A DNA stretch of 64,000 bases, from positions 189,763,404 to 189,827,403 of the forward strand of contig CAKMRJ010000001.1 of NCBI GenBank assembly GCA_928212115.1. Direction: 5' to 3'. This DNA comes from Lactuca virosa. Taxonomy: Eukaryota; Streptophyta; Magnoliopsida; Asterales; Asteraceae. Of the stretch, positions 1 to 10,541 are shown one piece after another (the stretch's first letter is position 1; every line of letters begins with the position of its first letter). The notes beneath the pieces are model-generated. The model ran no database searches. It was given only the letters and a program-made list of their open reading frames with translations, and was not told where the DNA came from. A program made the position numbers and the translations under genes.

Positions 1-1070
1 ACTAGAAAGAAAAGTGAAGGAGATTGAAGGATTTTCGTGATTACCATGAAGAACAACCCTAGAAGATGAAGATTTGAAGGTTAAGAGATGTTCTTGGCTG
101 GAGAATTTCGTGGTTTTAGAGAGGGAAAGAGAGAGTTTGAGTGTGGTAAATGGTGGAGTGTGAGAGAGAGTGTAGAGAGAGAGAGAAGTGAAGGAGATGG
201 AGTGTGAGAGAGGAGTGATTATGTGTTTTGGGAAGAGGGGAAGCATCTTGGGAAGAGGGTGGACGGTTTTGAGTGTAAAATGCCCTCCCTCTCTTTTAAT
301 TTTATAAAAAAATGCAATTCTTTTATAAAAATATCAAACTTTTTATAAAATATACACCCTAACCAAGTTTTTGCTCATGAAACCTTGATTTTTGACTTAT
401 AAATTTAGGGCAATTGTTAATGACTTAAATTTTATTTTCCTAAATGCATTTTCATAATTTTAATTATTATAAGATCATATTATAAGTTTCATAATTATTT
501 TTATAGAATTTTTAAGGTTAAAGTTTATAAATGTGAGTTTTTAGGGCATTTAGGGTTTTTGAGAGTATGTAAGTCTTTGGATATCAAAATTAATTAAATT
601 TTTGAGACTTCAAATTATTTTTGGGTTTTCTAACTCTTATTCAAGTTAGAAATAATGCTTCTAATTTATTTTTACCGGTTTATTGGCACTCTATGTAGTG
701 ATTCCGAGATTCAAGCGAAATTGAGGAATCAAGTATACTAGTCTTACTCTTCAACTTTGACTTAAGTTTCTATGAGACTTTGAACTAACTTCTACTTCTA
801 GGTCAAGTGCATGATGTGTGTATATGATTCATGAAATGTTGTTCGAGTCAAAGAGTGACCCAAATATGGATAGTCACTACAGCTCAGTAGATGTAGAATT
901 CACATATCAATGTGAAATCTAAGTACACTATCCATTGATTCTAATTGTTTCCAAGTTTCTAGTAGGTTATAACTTAGCTTCTAGTTACTAAGTCTAGTAT
1001 GTGTAGTGCCTATATATGCAACTAAGTCTAGTCAAATCTAGAACTGACTCGAATTTTGACGGTTGTCACA
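1..1070 (-). mobile_element. Partial LTR (one end only)
   Basis: No coding capacity is seen. The stretch ends at 1070 in GGTTGTCACA, which on the minus strand reads as an LTR start (TGTGACAACC). Directly after it comes gag-region sequence of element F. That same gag sequence is intact without this insert in the second tandem copy near 2085. The left end lies outside the window. The five bases after the insert, gctgg (1071-1075), should be the target duplication. The LTR assignment rests on the terminal CA and the break in homology, so it is moderately sure. Confidence 0.45.
118..222. repeat. GA-rich low-complexity tract
   Basis: An interrupted run of GA dinucleotides with GTGTGG interruptions, lying inside the partial LTR. 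Such purine tracts are common in plant LTR transcribed regions. No further function can be read from it. Confidence 0.7.
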
Positions 1071-3020
1071 GCTGGCCTCTCAAACGCTATTCGAAGTCTT
1101 GGGTCACTTCCCGAAACCCTCCACTAAATGCACCTGATCTAGTCCCCTCTTCCCAAGGTGCTCCAAATCAATCCCTCGCTCTTGGATCTAGAAATCATAT
1201 CATTCAGGGTCTCACACCCTGACACACTCACCAACTCAATTGTCAACGGCTGAACTGCAATAACTGGAGCAACCTCTGCCCTGTCCGGGCTACAACTACT
1301 CCCAAGAAATAGTTTTCAATCCCGAAATCTCAATAGAACGCACAATCAATCCGGGTTGTCTGATACAAGAGATCCACGGCGAACTCAAAAATACTGGCAG
1401 TTCTTCTACTAACTGGCTCACCACCGAAGCCGGGACCAAACCCTTGTCCTTCCCATATGTACTCATCCTCATTCTGCAAAGCAGCTATACCTACAATCTA
1501 AACATAACCAAGAATTCTCCTTCTCATAAGCTTCTTAGATTATCCAAGACTCTCACCGATTCGAGTATGGATCCTATGATTTCAGTAGTACGGGCCCAAT
1601 ACTATCTTCCATACTTATCCATAATTTCCTTAGCAATCTCCTGAATCCCCTAAGTCACCTACTTCACTAATGCACCTAATATATCCGCTAAAGAGCAGCA
1701 CAATACCCACTGAAGCAACTTCTAGGCTCTCCTAGGTTCCCAAACCCACCCAATCCTCAGTTGCTGAAAGATTCCTTGTAATATCAACTAGCTACCTCAT
1801 GAATATAGCCACATGTAGCAGGGATCAGATAATCCTTCAAGTAAAAGACTCATCCCTAAAACGGTTGGACTCATACTAGAGCTGCGCAATAGGGTCAAGT
1901 TCATCGCTCTGAGATTATCCATCATGTGCTACATGTGACTTAGCATATTTACTTAGTAGCTAACTCATATTGCTAAGAGTCCTACAAAACACAAAGCAAG
2001 CAGCATTCGGACAACGGAATACTGTTGGAACGAAAAACTCCATCGGACGGTTTCCCACACGTACTGCACTGACTCCGGCCCTGCTGGCCTCTCAAACGCT
2101 ACTCCAAGTCTTGGGTCACTTCCTGAAACCCTCCACTAAATGCACCTGATATGGTCCCCTCTTCCCAAAGTGCTCCAAATCAATCCCTCGCTCTTGGCTC
2201 TAGAAATTATATCATTTAGGGTCTCGCACCCTGACACACTCACCAACTCAATCGTCAACAGCTGAACTACAATAACTGTAGCAACCTCTGCCCTGCCATG
2301 GCTACAACTACTCCCAAGACATAGTTTCCAATCCCGAAAGCATAATAGAACGCACAATCAATCCGGGTTATCCGATACAAGAGATCCACGATGAACTCAA
2401 AAATCCTGGCAGTCCTTCCACTAACTAGCTCACCATCGGAGCCGGGACCAAACCCTGGTCCTTCCCATACATACTCATCCTCATTCTGCAAAGCAGCTAT
2501 ACCCACGATCAAAACATAACCAAGAATTTTCCTTCCCATAAGTTTCTTAGATTATCCAAGACTCTCACCGATTCCAGTATGGATCCTGTGCTTTCAGTAG
2601 TACGGGCCCAATACTACCTTCCACACCTATCCACAATTTCCTCAACAATCTCCAGAATCCTCTAAGTCACCTACTTCACTAATGCACCTAATATCCGCTA
2701 AACAACAACACAATACCCACCGAAGCAACTTCTAGGCTCTCCTAGGTTCCCGAACCCACCCAATCCTCAGTTGCTGAAAGATTCCCAGTCATGTCAACTA
2801 CCTACCTCATGAATATAGCCACATGTAGCAGGGATCAGATAATCCTTCAAGTAAAAGACTCATCCCTAGAACGGTTGGACTCATACAAGAGTTGCGCAAT
2901 AGGGTCAAGTCTATCGCTCTGATATTATCCATCATGTGCTACATGTGACTTAGCATATTCACTTAGTAGTAACTCACATTCCTAAGAGTCCTACAAAGCA
3001 CAAAGCAAGCAGCATTCAGA
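1071..3020. repeat. Direct tandem duplication, period about 1014 bp
   Basis: The segment starting CTGGCCTCTCAAACGCTA at 1072 recurs at 2086. The two copies stay aligned with scattered substitutions until CAACGGAA (about 2020 and 3020). After that point copy 1 runs through about 65 unique bases into copy 2, and copy 2 continues into the leader. The left start cannot be defined because an LTR is inserted there. Confidence 0.85.
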
Positions 3021-3060
3021 CAACGGAAAACTAACCAACATACTCCAATCAAGTAATTAT
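1071..3060 (-). pseudogene. Decayed gypsy gag region of element F
   Basis: Gag is the capsid-like protein that packages retrotransposon RNA. Only short broken frames survive on the minus strand. One, at 2136-2357, contains SGCETLNDIISRA, resembling the C-terminal part of plant gypsy gag proteins. Another, at 2267-2539, encodes an acidic segment with NEDEYVWEGPGFG. Both lie within a region that is duplicated in tandem. The same region occurs near 50740 in element D, where it also reads as gag. Assignment to gag is by family resemblance. The protein is clearly non-functional. Confidence 0.55.
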
Positions 3061-3708
3061 ATCCACTCATACAATTCGCCAGCAGGTAACACCTGTCACT
3101 AATCTCATCCTAGGCTTTCCTTAGGGTACTCTCCAACCCGTGAATCTATCATCGGACATTCAGTCCACATACCACAACCTATGTTCTCAACATCCACCCT
3201 CACTTTCGGCTGCCTTATGCATGAAAATTATACATAGAACAGGATATAAGGCCAAATACACGATTCTAAGGCTATAAGATCCTAACCGTATATAATTTTT
3301 AAAGCATACACTTAGTAGTTACCAATATCAATAATAATTCTAATTCTAGCATGGCATCCAGTATCTCGAAGGCTACATGCATCACATATCAGGCCAATCT
3401 ATCGCTGACTACTCTGCTCTAGCATGCAAGCCTACCAGCTCATACCACATATAGGGGCATCTCTCCTAGCCCTAACTAGCATGCGATTCTCAGACTCAAA
3501 AATCATTTCATAATAGATAACATACATGGGTATTCTAGGGAAACTTTCTTGAGCTCGGCTGATTGCATGCACCACACCCTTTCTTGTCTTAGAAAACTTT
3601 TTCCATGAAAACATTTTTTTCCTTTTTGAAAACTATTTGAAAACATTACAGATCCTCAGTTTGATTTCAGACGCACCCGAAAGTATGTCCGAATTCCTCA
3701 AACCAAGG
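3061..3708 (-). other. Untranslated leader of element F
   Basis: Lies between the gag region and the primer binding site and has no plausible frame on the coding strand. It parallels the D leader at 51492-52275: both share AGCTCGGCTGATTGCA and a stretch rich in CTTTTTCAAAA. It probably corresponds to the start of the transcript downstream of the LTR. Confidence 0.6.
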
Positions 3709-3720
3709 CTCTGATACCAA
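3709..3720 (-). other. Primer binding site, initiator-Met tRNA type
   Basis: The minus strand reads TGGTATCAGAGC, complementary to the 3' end of plant initiator methionine tRNA. It sits two bases inside the LTR edge, as in most plant gypsy and copia elements. This fixes the orientation of element F as minus. Confidence 0.9.
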
Positions 3721-4092
3721 CTTGTAATGACCCAAAAATCAAGGGTAAATTTTTCATTTTGAATACAGCCAAAACATAGATATCATTTATTCCAAACATT
3801 CCAAAACATCGCTAATTAAACATTTATCAGAGTTCATCCCAAAATCATTAATTGCGGAAAACATGGGTGTGTGCACTGCAATCAAGTCGGGCCCTTTCTT
3901 TCCAACCGATGATACCTAAAACAATAAAGAAAATTGTAAGCACGAAGCTTAGTGAGTTCCCTAGAGCATACCCCACATACAATCCACACAAACACATAAC
4001 ATATTAGCTATAAAAGCTACATATACCACATAAGCCATGCATACCAACACATAAGGATGCCTTGCTCCCCCGCATGGTCTTATACCCAAGTT

Positions 4093-4205
4093 CCATGGGC
4101 TCCCCCATGGTATTTAACTAAAAATCCCCCCTATGGTCTTTAACTGACAAGCCATGGGCTCCCCCACATGGTCTTTCATTCGACTGCCATGGGCTCCCCC
4201 CATGG
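4093..4205. repeat. CCATGGG...CCCATGG hairpin repeats in LTR
   Basis: At least three copies of a self-complementary unit (CCATGGG, short spacer, CCCCCATGG), followed by a TCTTT-type run, at 4093, 4152 and 4187. The same module recurs in the D LTR near 10815 and 10882, and in the other D LTR near 52566 and 52697. Confidence 0.8.
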
Positions 4206-4540
4206 TCTTCCCTACAAGTATCATATAATCACTAGCATACCACTTAGCATATAGCAAACTATCAAACCACATATCTCTACTACACCTAGTGTACCACATA
4301 GCAAAAAATGGGCCAGCCTTGGTGCCTTAGACCCATTGGTATGGTGAGGAGACTCACCTCTCGAATGCTGAACTGACAAGCTAAGATCAGATATTATCCC
4401 ACGTACTGCTCCAACTCAACTACCTAGAATCAACATGTGATTAACTTGTCAAAATCCCGGAATACCATAAATACCCTCGAAGTCAACCCTGGTCAACCCT
4501 GGTCAAAGTTAAGGGCAACAGTCAATGTTGACCTCAACTT

Positions 4541-5215
4541 GTCGAGTGCATCCAGCAATTCGACGAGTTCCTCCTGAGTCCATTCCACTGAATCCCGAGT
4601 CAACTCGCCGAGTCACCTAGGTGACTCAGCGAGTTCATCCAATTTCCAGAAAACCAAACGTTCATTCATACCAATACTCCAATCCTTCACTGCACTCATT
4701 TAGAAACCCGAGACCGGGTAACCCTACCCTGACTCGTCGAGCCGACTAAGAGACTCGCCGAATTCCTTCAGTCCTCTTGTGTTCAGTCCTTTCCAGTGGG
4801 ATCTAAGGTCCCAAACTTCAGATCCAACCTCCCCTAGTTCAGATACCAAGTAAAGTTGCAAACTTTACGTGCATGCAAGGCCTCACAAGGCTAAAACATC
4901 CAAACTAAGCTTCCTACAAGGTTTTAGTGCATGGAAAGGGTCTAAGCTGGATAAAGTGAATAAATTTATGCCATTGAGGACCTAGAGATGTCCAGACTCA
5001 AACTAGCATATCTCTGGCTGTAGGAACGATAGAAGAGGCTGCAAATGAACCCTAAGTTCTTTACCTTGGGTAAAAGCCCCTGAGAATTAGGGTTTCTCTT
5101 TACAGCACCTACTCGTCGAGTCGGAGCCTTCCAACTCGTCGAGTAGGGTCTAACCCCCATGTCCACATAAATGTCTCTACTCGTCGACTTGGAGCTCCCC
5201 AACTCGCCGAGTCCA
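4541..5215. repeat. ACTCGTCGAGT palindrome cluster
   Basis: Repeated copies and near copies of a palindrome with arms ACTCG and CGAGT around a single T, for example at about 4600, 4732, 5110, 5138, 5179 and 5202. Further copies lie at about 6495 and 6515 in the second half of this LTR, and at 23725-23805 in the leader of copia element K. Confidence 0.8.
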
Positions 5216-6651
5216 TGCACAAAACCCTAAAAAAATGTTGAAAACTAAATAGTACATAAACTAAGCGTTACATATTATTTAATTAGTCAATTTCTAACGC
5301 AATGTTACAGTATTTAAAAACATTATTATCAGAGTTACAAATCAAAAACATATGTCACAATATCAGAGTATCATCCCAGGCAAATACAACATGGTGTGTG
5401 CAATGTAGTCATCCCGAGCTCTTCACTTTGCTACCAGAAGTAGTCGAAACCAAAAATGTAAATCGTAAGCATGAAGCTTAGTGAGTTGCCAAACCTACTA
5501 CATATTATGCACATAACCACATATTGGGCCCCCTCCCCTTCCTCGGTCGCCGCCCCGCATCAGACAGTGTCCAGCATCAGGCCCCGCCTGGCATCGATCC
5601 CCAATCGGTATACATATTTGTTTCTCCCCAGCCCCGGCTGTCACTGGGCCTCGCCCACTATACACATACAAACAATATCATATAATCATGCTAGCGCATA
5701 AGGAATCATACACATCACAAATTTCTCCAGTCCTAAGGCCTCGCCTAGCATGGCCCCCCGTGCTCTGTTAATGATGAGATATGGAACCCCGTCCACACTC
5801 AGCTAGTGATGAGATAAGGTCCCCCGCCCACACTCACCTCCCTACCAGGCACATACAAGTATCACGCAGATAACAAGTATAACTAAACATGCATAAACAT
5901 TCCTCGAATACCACCCGACATCGAACTGTAGTCCGGAAACAAACATAAAATACATTCCTCAGGCACCGCCCGACATCGGACCTTAATCCGGAACATAAAA
6001 TCCTACATGCATATGTACGGGACGACATTATTGCCTTAGACCCGTTCACACAAAGGGAAACTCACCTCGTGCTGCTGAAGTCCCCTAGATAATCCTCTGG
6101 CTGCTAGCTGACAAATCCCCGGATTGTTGATCCTTCGACGTCCAAATCAAAAGACCCAAGTCATATGGACCAAGAACAAGCAAAATAACGCTAAATGAAG
6201 ATCTAATCAACTACCAAGTAAGGTTCAAGCTTTATACTAGAAACGTGACGTGGATGAGGCAAGGATTTTGGATCTACAAACTTCTTCTTGTGCCCTCAAA
6301 CTCTTCCTTCTTCCAGTGGCTTCAAAGCACCCACTAAAACACTTAAATTGGCTCACACACTCACAGTAGCTTTAGGGTTTCTGGACTTAGGGTTTGGATA
6401 ATGGAGACTAGAAATGAGGCCAAAACCTAGGCCATAAGTTGTTTAAATAGGGTACAAAATCCCGAATTTAGGGTTTCCCAAACCCAGTCCAACTCGTCGA
6501 GTTAGTCCTCCCAACTCGTCGCGTTGGTTTTCCATTTCTCGTGTGCCAAATGTTCCTACTCGTCAAGTTTTCCCCCTTGAACTCGATGATTTGACCTCTT
6601 TAAATGATAATTATCCTTCCTTAATTAGCCTCCCAGATTCCGGGTGTTACA

Positions 6652-7519
6652 AGGATGGTGATCTTAGATCGAGGATGGCCTTTATTTGCTCCGAGCTTGC
6701 TTCAATCCCTATTTAGGTCACCATGTATCCAAGGAACTTACCTGATTTCATTCCAAAGTGACACTCAGAGGGATTTAGCTTCATGTTATATTTGTCTAGT
6801 ATGTCGATGTCTTCTTCAAGATCCTTGAGGTGATCTTTAATTTTCTTATACTGGACCACCATGCATCGATGTAAACCTCTATGGTGTCCTCGGTTTCTCT
6901 TTCACCATCTTGTTGACTAGCCTTTGGTATGTTGGACCTACATTTTAAGACCAAATGGCATGGCAGTATAACAATAGATAGCTGTTGGAGTTATGAATGT
7001 CATATCCTCTTAGTCATATGGTTCCATATGGATCTGTTGGAATCCCGTTGATGCATCCATGAATGTTTATAATTCATGACCCGTCGTCGCATCTATCATG
7101 GAGTCTATAGGTGGTAGAGGGAAAGGATCCATGGGACAAGCCTTGTTAAGATCTATGTAATCTACACACATTCTCCACTTACCATTCTTCTTTTGTACCA
7201 TAACCACATTATCTATCCACCTTGGGAATTTCACCTCCTTGATCATTCCCGTTTTAAGAAGTTTTTCTACTTCTTCTTGTATAACTTTGTTTGTCTCCGG
7301 TGTGAACTTCGTTCTCTTTTTGTGTATTGGTTTGAAAGTTGGATCAATGTTAAGTTTATGTGTTATTATATTTTTGTCTATACCTTTCATGTCCTCGTGC
7401 TTCCATGTAAATGTTTTGCTTCTAGCTTTGAGGAACTTTATTAGATCTTGTTCAATTTTTTCAGGCATTGAGGATCCTATGAGAATTTTGGATTCAGGAT
7501 CCTCACGGTTCAGGGGCAC
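6652..7519 (-). pseudogene. Tat-type reverse transcriptase, N-terminal part, broken
   Basis: Reverse transcriptase copies the element RNA into DNA. The open part (7067-7519, 150 residues) has the gypsy RT entry region: KKRTKFTPETNKVIQEEVEK, then WIDNVVMVQKKNGKWRMCVD and LNKACPMDPFPLPPID. Beyond 7067 homology continues in broken frames, with TAIYCYTAMPFGLK near 6970 and a segment resembling the RT connection (NPSECHFGMKSGKFLGYMVT) near 6740, interrupted by stops. The active-site YVDD/FIDD block is not intact. The domain is cut at 6652 by element F. The identity of the fold is sure; function is lost. Confidence 0.88.
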
Positions 7520-7605
7520 TTCTTTTAGATCTTGCTCTCTTGTTTCCAGTATGTCTCGTGCCCCCTTCTTTAATTTCTATGCTTGTCGTGGTATCGTCGA
7601 GGATT

Positions 7606-8290
7606 TCATTGAAATCTTGTAGCATTCTTTGGATTCTTGTTGATCTCCTGTGATCTTTGTTGTCCCCATGGGATAAGCATCTTCACACACCGACGATATG
7701 TCGATGGGAAAACCTTCATTTCATGAATCCATGGTCTACCTAGTATAAAATTATAAGAGGATCCTCCATCGAAAAGGATTCTTCTGACGAAATGGTTGGC
7801 GATGTAAAGAGTGATCACCAATCCGTCATGGTGAGGATCCAGGATGTCTTCATTATCTGCTTCGTTGAAGGTGATCTCTTTCTTGTTTGTGATTGATGAC
7901 TACTTCTATGCCCCTTTTTCTTTATCTATTTTTGACACCTTGGCATGCTTCTTTATTGCAGAATAAGAGGTACCACAAATCCCAGATCCTCCGTAGACCA
8001 CATTTATTACCTTGGCGCTAGCGGGAGGGAATCCTGGTTTGTCGAGGATCTTTTGAGGATCCTGATCTTTCTCTTTGGATCTCTCCTTTCTTGTTCCAAG
8101 GATTTATTTGAGGTATCCCTTACCTAATAGGTAGCTGATCTCCTTCCTGAGAGCTATGCAATCCTTCGTGATATAGCCAAAGTCTTCATGGTATGCACAC
8201 CATTTGGATTTGTCTTTCCAACTGGTGGATTTTTCTCCTTTTCTTGTCCATCTTTCTTTGTCTCCAAGATCCTGCATAGCAAATAATTAC
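7606..8290 (-). pseudogene. Gag C-terminus and protease of element G, broken
   Basis: The retropepsin-like protease would cut the Gag-Pol polyprotein. The 71-residue frame at 7606-7821 reads VITLYIANHFVRRILFDGGS and shortly after YNFILGRPWIHEMKVFPSTY. These are the Tat protease N-terminal and flap/C-terminal blocks, closer together than normal, so the middle of the protease is deleted. The expected catalytic Asp is seen in LFDGGSS. Upstream, near 8140-8220, a broken frame carries a Cys-His cluster with AYHEDFGYITKDC, typical of Tat gag. Stops separate these pieces. Confidence 0.8.
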
Positions 8291-8416
8291 ACCTGAAATA
8301 TCCACAGAAAAACAATAGTCAGTAATTTTAGGAAGGTCTTCTTCCTCACATTCATCTTCAAGGGCATTAACCCTATGATGGTCAGGTTTGGAATATGGTT
8401 TTGATTTATAGGATCT

Positions 8417-9634
8417 TTAAGCCAAGGAGTCGGCCTTCCTATTGGAGTGATCGTATGAGCTTGGTGGCTTGCTCCTCTTTTGGATCTCCTTGTCTTCTTC
8501 GAGCCCTATAAACCTTAGTGCTATGTTCCTAACTTCATCCATCCTTTTGCATAGAGTCATTACGAGGTCTTCGTAGAAAGGAGAGTCATTCTTTAAGCCC
8601 ATTTTAAAGGCTTCAATTGCAGTCGCCATGTCAATGTTGGGGATACTCAGAGCTTCCCTGCCAAACCTATTCACAAAAGTCCTAAGGGATTCCATAGGAT
8701 CCTGAACCCCTCGATAAATATCACCAGTGATCTTTTCGATTATTCTCCTACAAGAAAATTGATTGTTAAATAAATTAACTAAGTGAGCAAACGAAGTAAC
8801 AGACTAAGGAGGAACGTTAAGAAACCATTTTACAGCCGATCATATGAGGGTTGAACTAAAACCCTTGAACAAGCAAGCTTCTTTCAAGTGAGTGGGGATG
8901 AGAATGATCTCCATCTTTTCCCTTTATTGTACCACGTGCTCCTCAGGATCCGTAGTCCTGTCATAAGGCTTCATGTTGGGGGTTTGGAAGCGCTTCGGGA
9001 CTTCGGTATCAGCTATTTTCAGAACAAATCTTTAGAATCTATGGCTTGTGGGGGATACTTCCAGTACAGGTTGAACTACTCCAGGCACGCTTGAGATCAT
9101 GATCGGGCTTAAACCTGTATCAAGGTACATAGAGTTAGTAGTGAAGATATTATTATTGACGAGATTACCAGGATCCTTGTTATTGGGAGTAACAAAGGTT
9201 TCGCTGGGATACTGGGTCGTATGGGCTTGCTCTCTTGGAGTTGTGCCCAAGGCAGGAACAACGGCCGGTATTGAGGATCCTATCTCGTGGCGAATATCCG
9301 TGTTATCATTGTTCAGGATCTTGGGCTGCAAGATCGAGTGTGCTGCTTCTTGAGGCTTGTGGATTTCTCTCTTTATTATCTCCACTTCCTTGGGAATTAT
9401 CCTGTTATCCTCCTGCTGTTGAGCGACTTGTCGTTCTAGTCTCTTTATCATGGAGAAGATTTCATTATTGGAAATCAAGACAGGAGGATCTTGGATTCCT
9501 TGGGTAGCGACCAGAGAGGTGTTTTTCTTCGGCGCTTCTGAGGCTTTATTGGGAGCTCCAGTTGGAGATGGTGGAAGGTGTTCGGAGGAAATGGGAGGAA
9601 TTGAGGATGAGGACAGATTCGATTGTGTAGACAT
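8417..9634 (-). pseudogene. Tat-type gag of element G
   Basis: Structural gag protein. The most likely start is the ATG at 9634 (MSTQSNLSSSSIP), about 45 bases inside the primer binding site. The N-terminal half (9032-9634) is a Ser/Pro/Asn-rich linker with a helical MIKRLERQVAQQQEDNR segment. The conserved capsid part lies at 8417-8695: ESLRTFVNRFGREALS, MATAIEAFKMGLKNDSPFYE and DEVRNIALRFIGLEED. The two halves are separated by stops and a frame change at about 8700-9030. The family is sure; the protein is not functional. Confidence 0.85.
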
Positions 9635-9662
9635 GATTTTTCGAAAGATTTTGAACACCACG

Positions 9663-9680
9663 ACCCCATGGTAGGCGCCA
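9663..9680 (-). other. Primer binding site of element G
   Basis: The minus strand reads TGGCGCCTACCATGGGG just inside the LTR edge. TGGCGCC is the usual start of primer sites in Tat/Ogre and Athila elements, which use tRNAs other than initiator Met. Which tRNA fits the remaining bases cannot be decided without a tRNA set. Confidence 0.7.
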
Positions 9681-9683
9681 AAT

Positions 9684-10267
9684 TGTTTTGGTTAAAAAAT
9701 TACACAAGTGAAACTCAACCAAATTGTATGAGAGGCTGTGACGTTCATGGTAAATAAGGTACAAGATAATAATCAAAGTGACACAAGTGGTTTACAAGGA
9801 AAGCCCTTGATCCTTGCTAGGATCTCCGACACAAAACCTTGGGAGGTGATAATGATCACCAGCATTGATAATTTTATTGATTAAAAAATGTTGATTACAG
9901 AGATGAATGTGTAAATGTGAGTACAAGTATCGTAGATAAGCTAAATTGTGTCTGTAGTGTAATAAATACATGTGTTATTTATAGTCTAATACTAATAACA
10001 AGAAGTCCGATAACTCCGGGATCCTACGAGATCAGCTTATAAACATTATTTGACTTGGTATTTCGGGTCTTTTGCATGGTCAAGATGATTCTTTGTTGAG
10101 AATAAGTCTTTAGCTGCCTTTTTTATGCATATGTGAGAAAAATAAAGAAGTATTTAATCGTTATAAATGTTGGAAAAATAAATGATAATAATCAAGATCC
10201 AGAAGTATGTTTAAGGATCCTGAGGTTTGAGGATCCTGAATGTAATTCTGAGATCCTGACCCTAACA
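9684..10267 (-). mobile_element. 5' LTR of element G (584 bp)
   Basis: Bounded on the plus strand by TGTTTTGGTT at 9684 and GACCCTAACA ending at 10267; on the minus strand it begins TGTTAGGGTC. The primer binding site lies directly to its left. GAGGATCCTGA-type words near 10213-10255 match words in the gag and pol of the same element. Bases attat (10268-10272) would be the target duplication. Confidence 0.85.
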
Positions 10268-10541
10268 ATTATTTACTATAGATTCATATTCTTAATATGA
10301 GATGTAGCGAATAGATTTCAAGAAAGACCGCTTTTCTTAATAAACATCGACTAGAATATATCTACATAGATTTACAAATTTTGCAATCATCATTTTAATA
10401 TAAAAAACTACAAGGTATGCTTTTATATCAAAATCAATAGAACATGTGTGTTTACTAAGAACTAGTGGGAGCATAGTGACATTCCTAATCTTGTATGAAT
10501 GAGACATACTAATCATGAGAAATTACATTCTGACCATGCCA
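10268..10541 (+). pseudogene. Copia reverse transcriptase relic
   Basis: A short plus-strand remnant. About 10325-10370 gives a KTAFLN...LEYIYI-like segment. About 10452-10535 gives TSGSIVTFLILY followed by a damaged DDILI and a further I-LTM block. This is the Ty1/copia RT region around the catalytic YVDD motif, whose D-D pair is disrupted by a stop. It matches the equivalent region of element K (GSIVSFLVLYVDDILLIGN). Element G and element D abut it on either side, so it is probably older than both. Confidence 0.7.

Larger units (their letters stand above)
1071..6651 (-). mobile_element. Gypsy element F, 5' end (gag, leader, PBS, 5' LTR)
   Basis: A minus-strand Ty3/gypsy element. From right to left it has an LTR ending at 6651, a primer binding site at 3709-3720, an untranslated leader and decayed gag sequence. 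Its right edge abuts Tat-type reverse transcriptase sequence at 6652, so F was inserted into element G. Bases aggat (6652-6656) are the expected target duplication, but the partner site is outside the window. Gag and leader resemble those of element D at 50731-52290, so the two belong to related families. Confidence 0.75.
3723..6651 (-). mobile_element. 5' LTR of element F, composite
   Basis: Bounded by TGTAATGACCC at 3723 and GGGTGTTACA ending at 6651, the usual TG...CA ends read on the plus strand. At 2929 bp it is long because it contains two related halves. Features at about 3820-3960 (TCATCCC, GTGTGTGCA, AGCTTAGTGAGTT) recur at about 5360-5490. A partial second LTR of the same family is therefore joined or inserted near 5220-5330. 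I could not find a clean target duplication for the inner half. It contains CCATGG hairpin repeats and many ACTCGTCGAGT palindromes. Confidence 0.65.
6652..10267 (-). mobile_element. Tat-type gypsy element G, truncated
   Basis: A minus-strand Ty3/gypsy element of the Tat/Retand type. From right to left it has a 584-bp 5' LTR, a primer binding site, gag, protease and the start of reverse transcriptase. Element F interrupts it at 6651/6652, so the rest of pol and the 3' LTR lie left of the window or are lost. Recognition rests on gag (ESLRTFVNRFGREALS), protease (RRILFDGGSS) and RT (CVDYIDLNKACPMDPFPLP). GGATCC is strikingly frequent throughout. Confidence 0.85.

Noticed and set aside
1016..1222. 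Host gene fragments in the first 3 kb.
   Set aside because: The region repeats in tandem and matches the gag region of another element at 50731, so it is retrotransposon sequence.
7193..7622. Plus-strand frames of 83 and 127 codons.
   Set aside because: Antisense shadows of the Tat RT on the minus strand.
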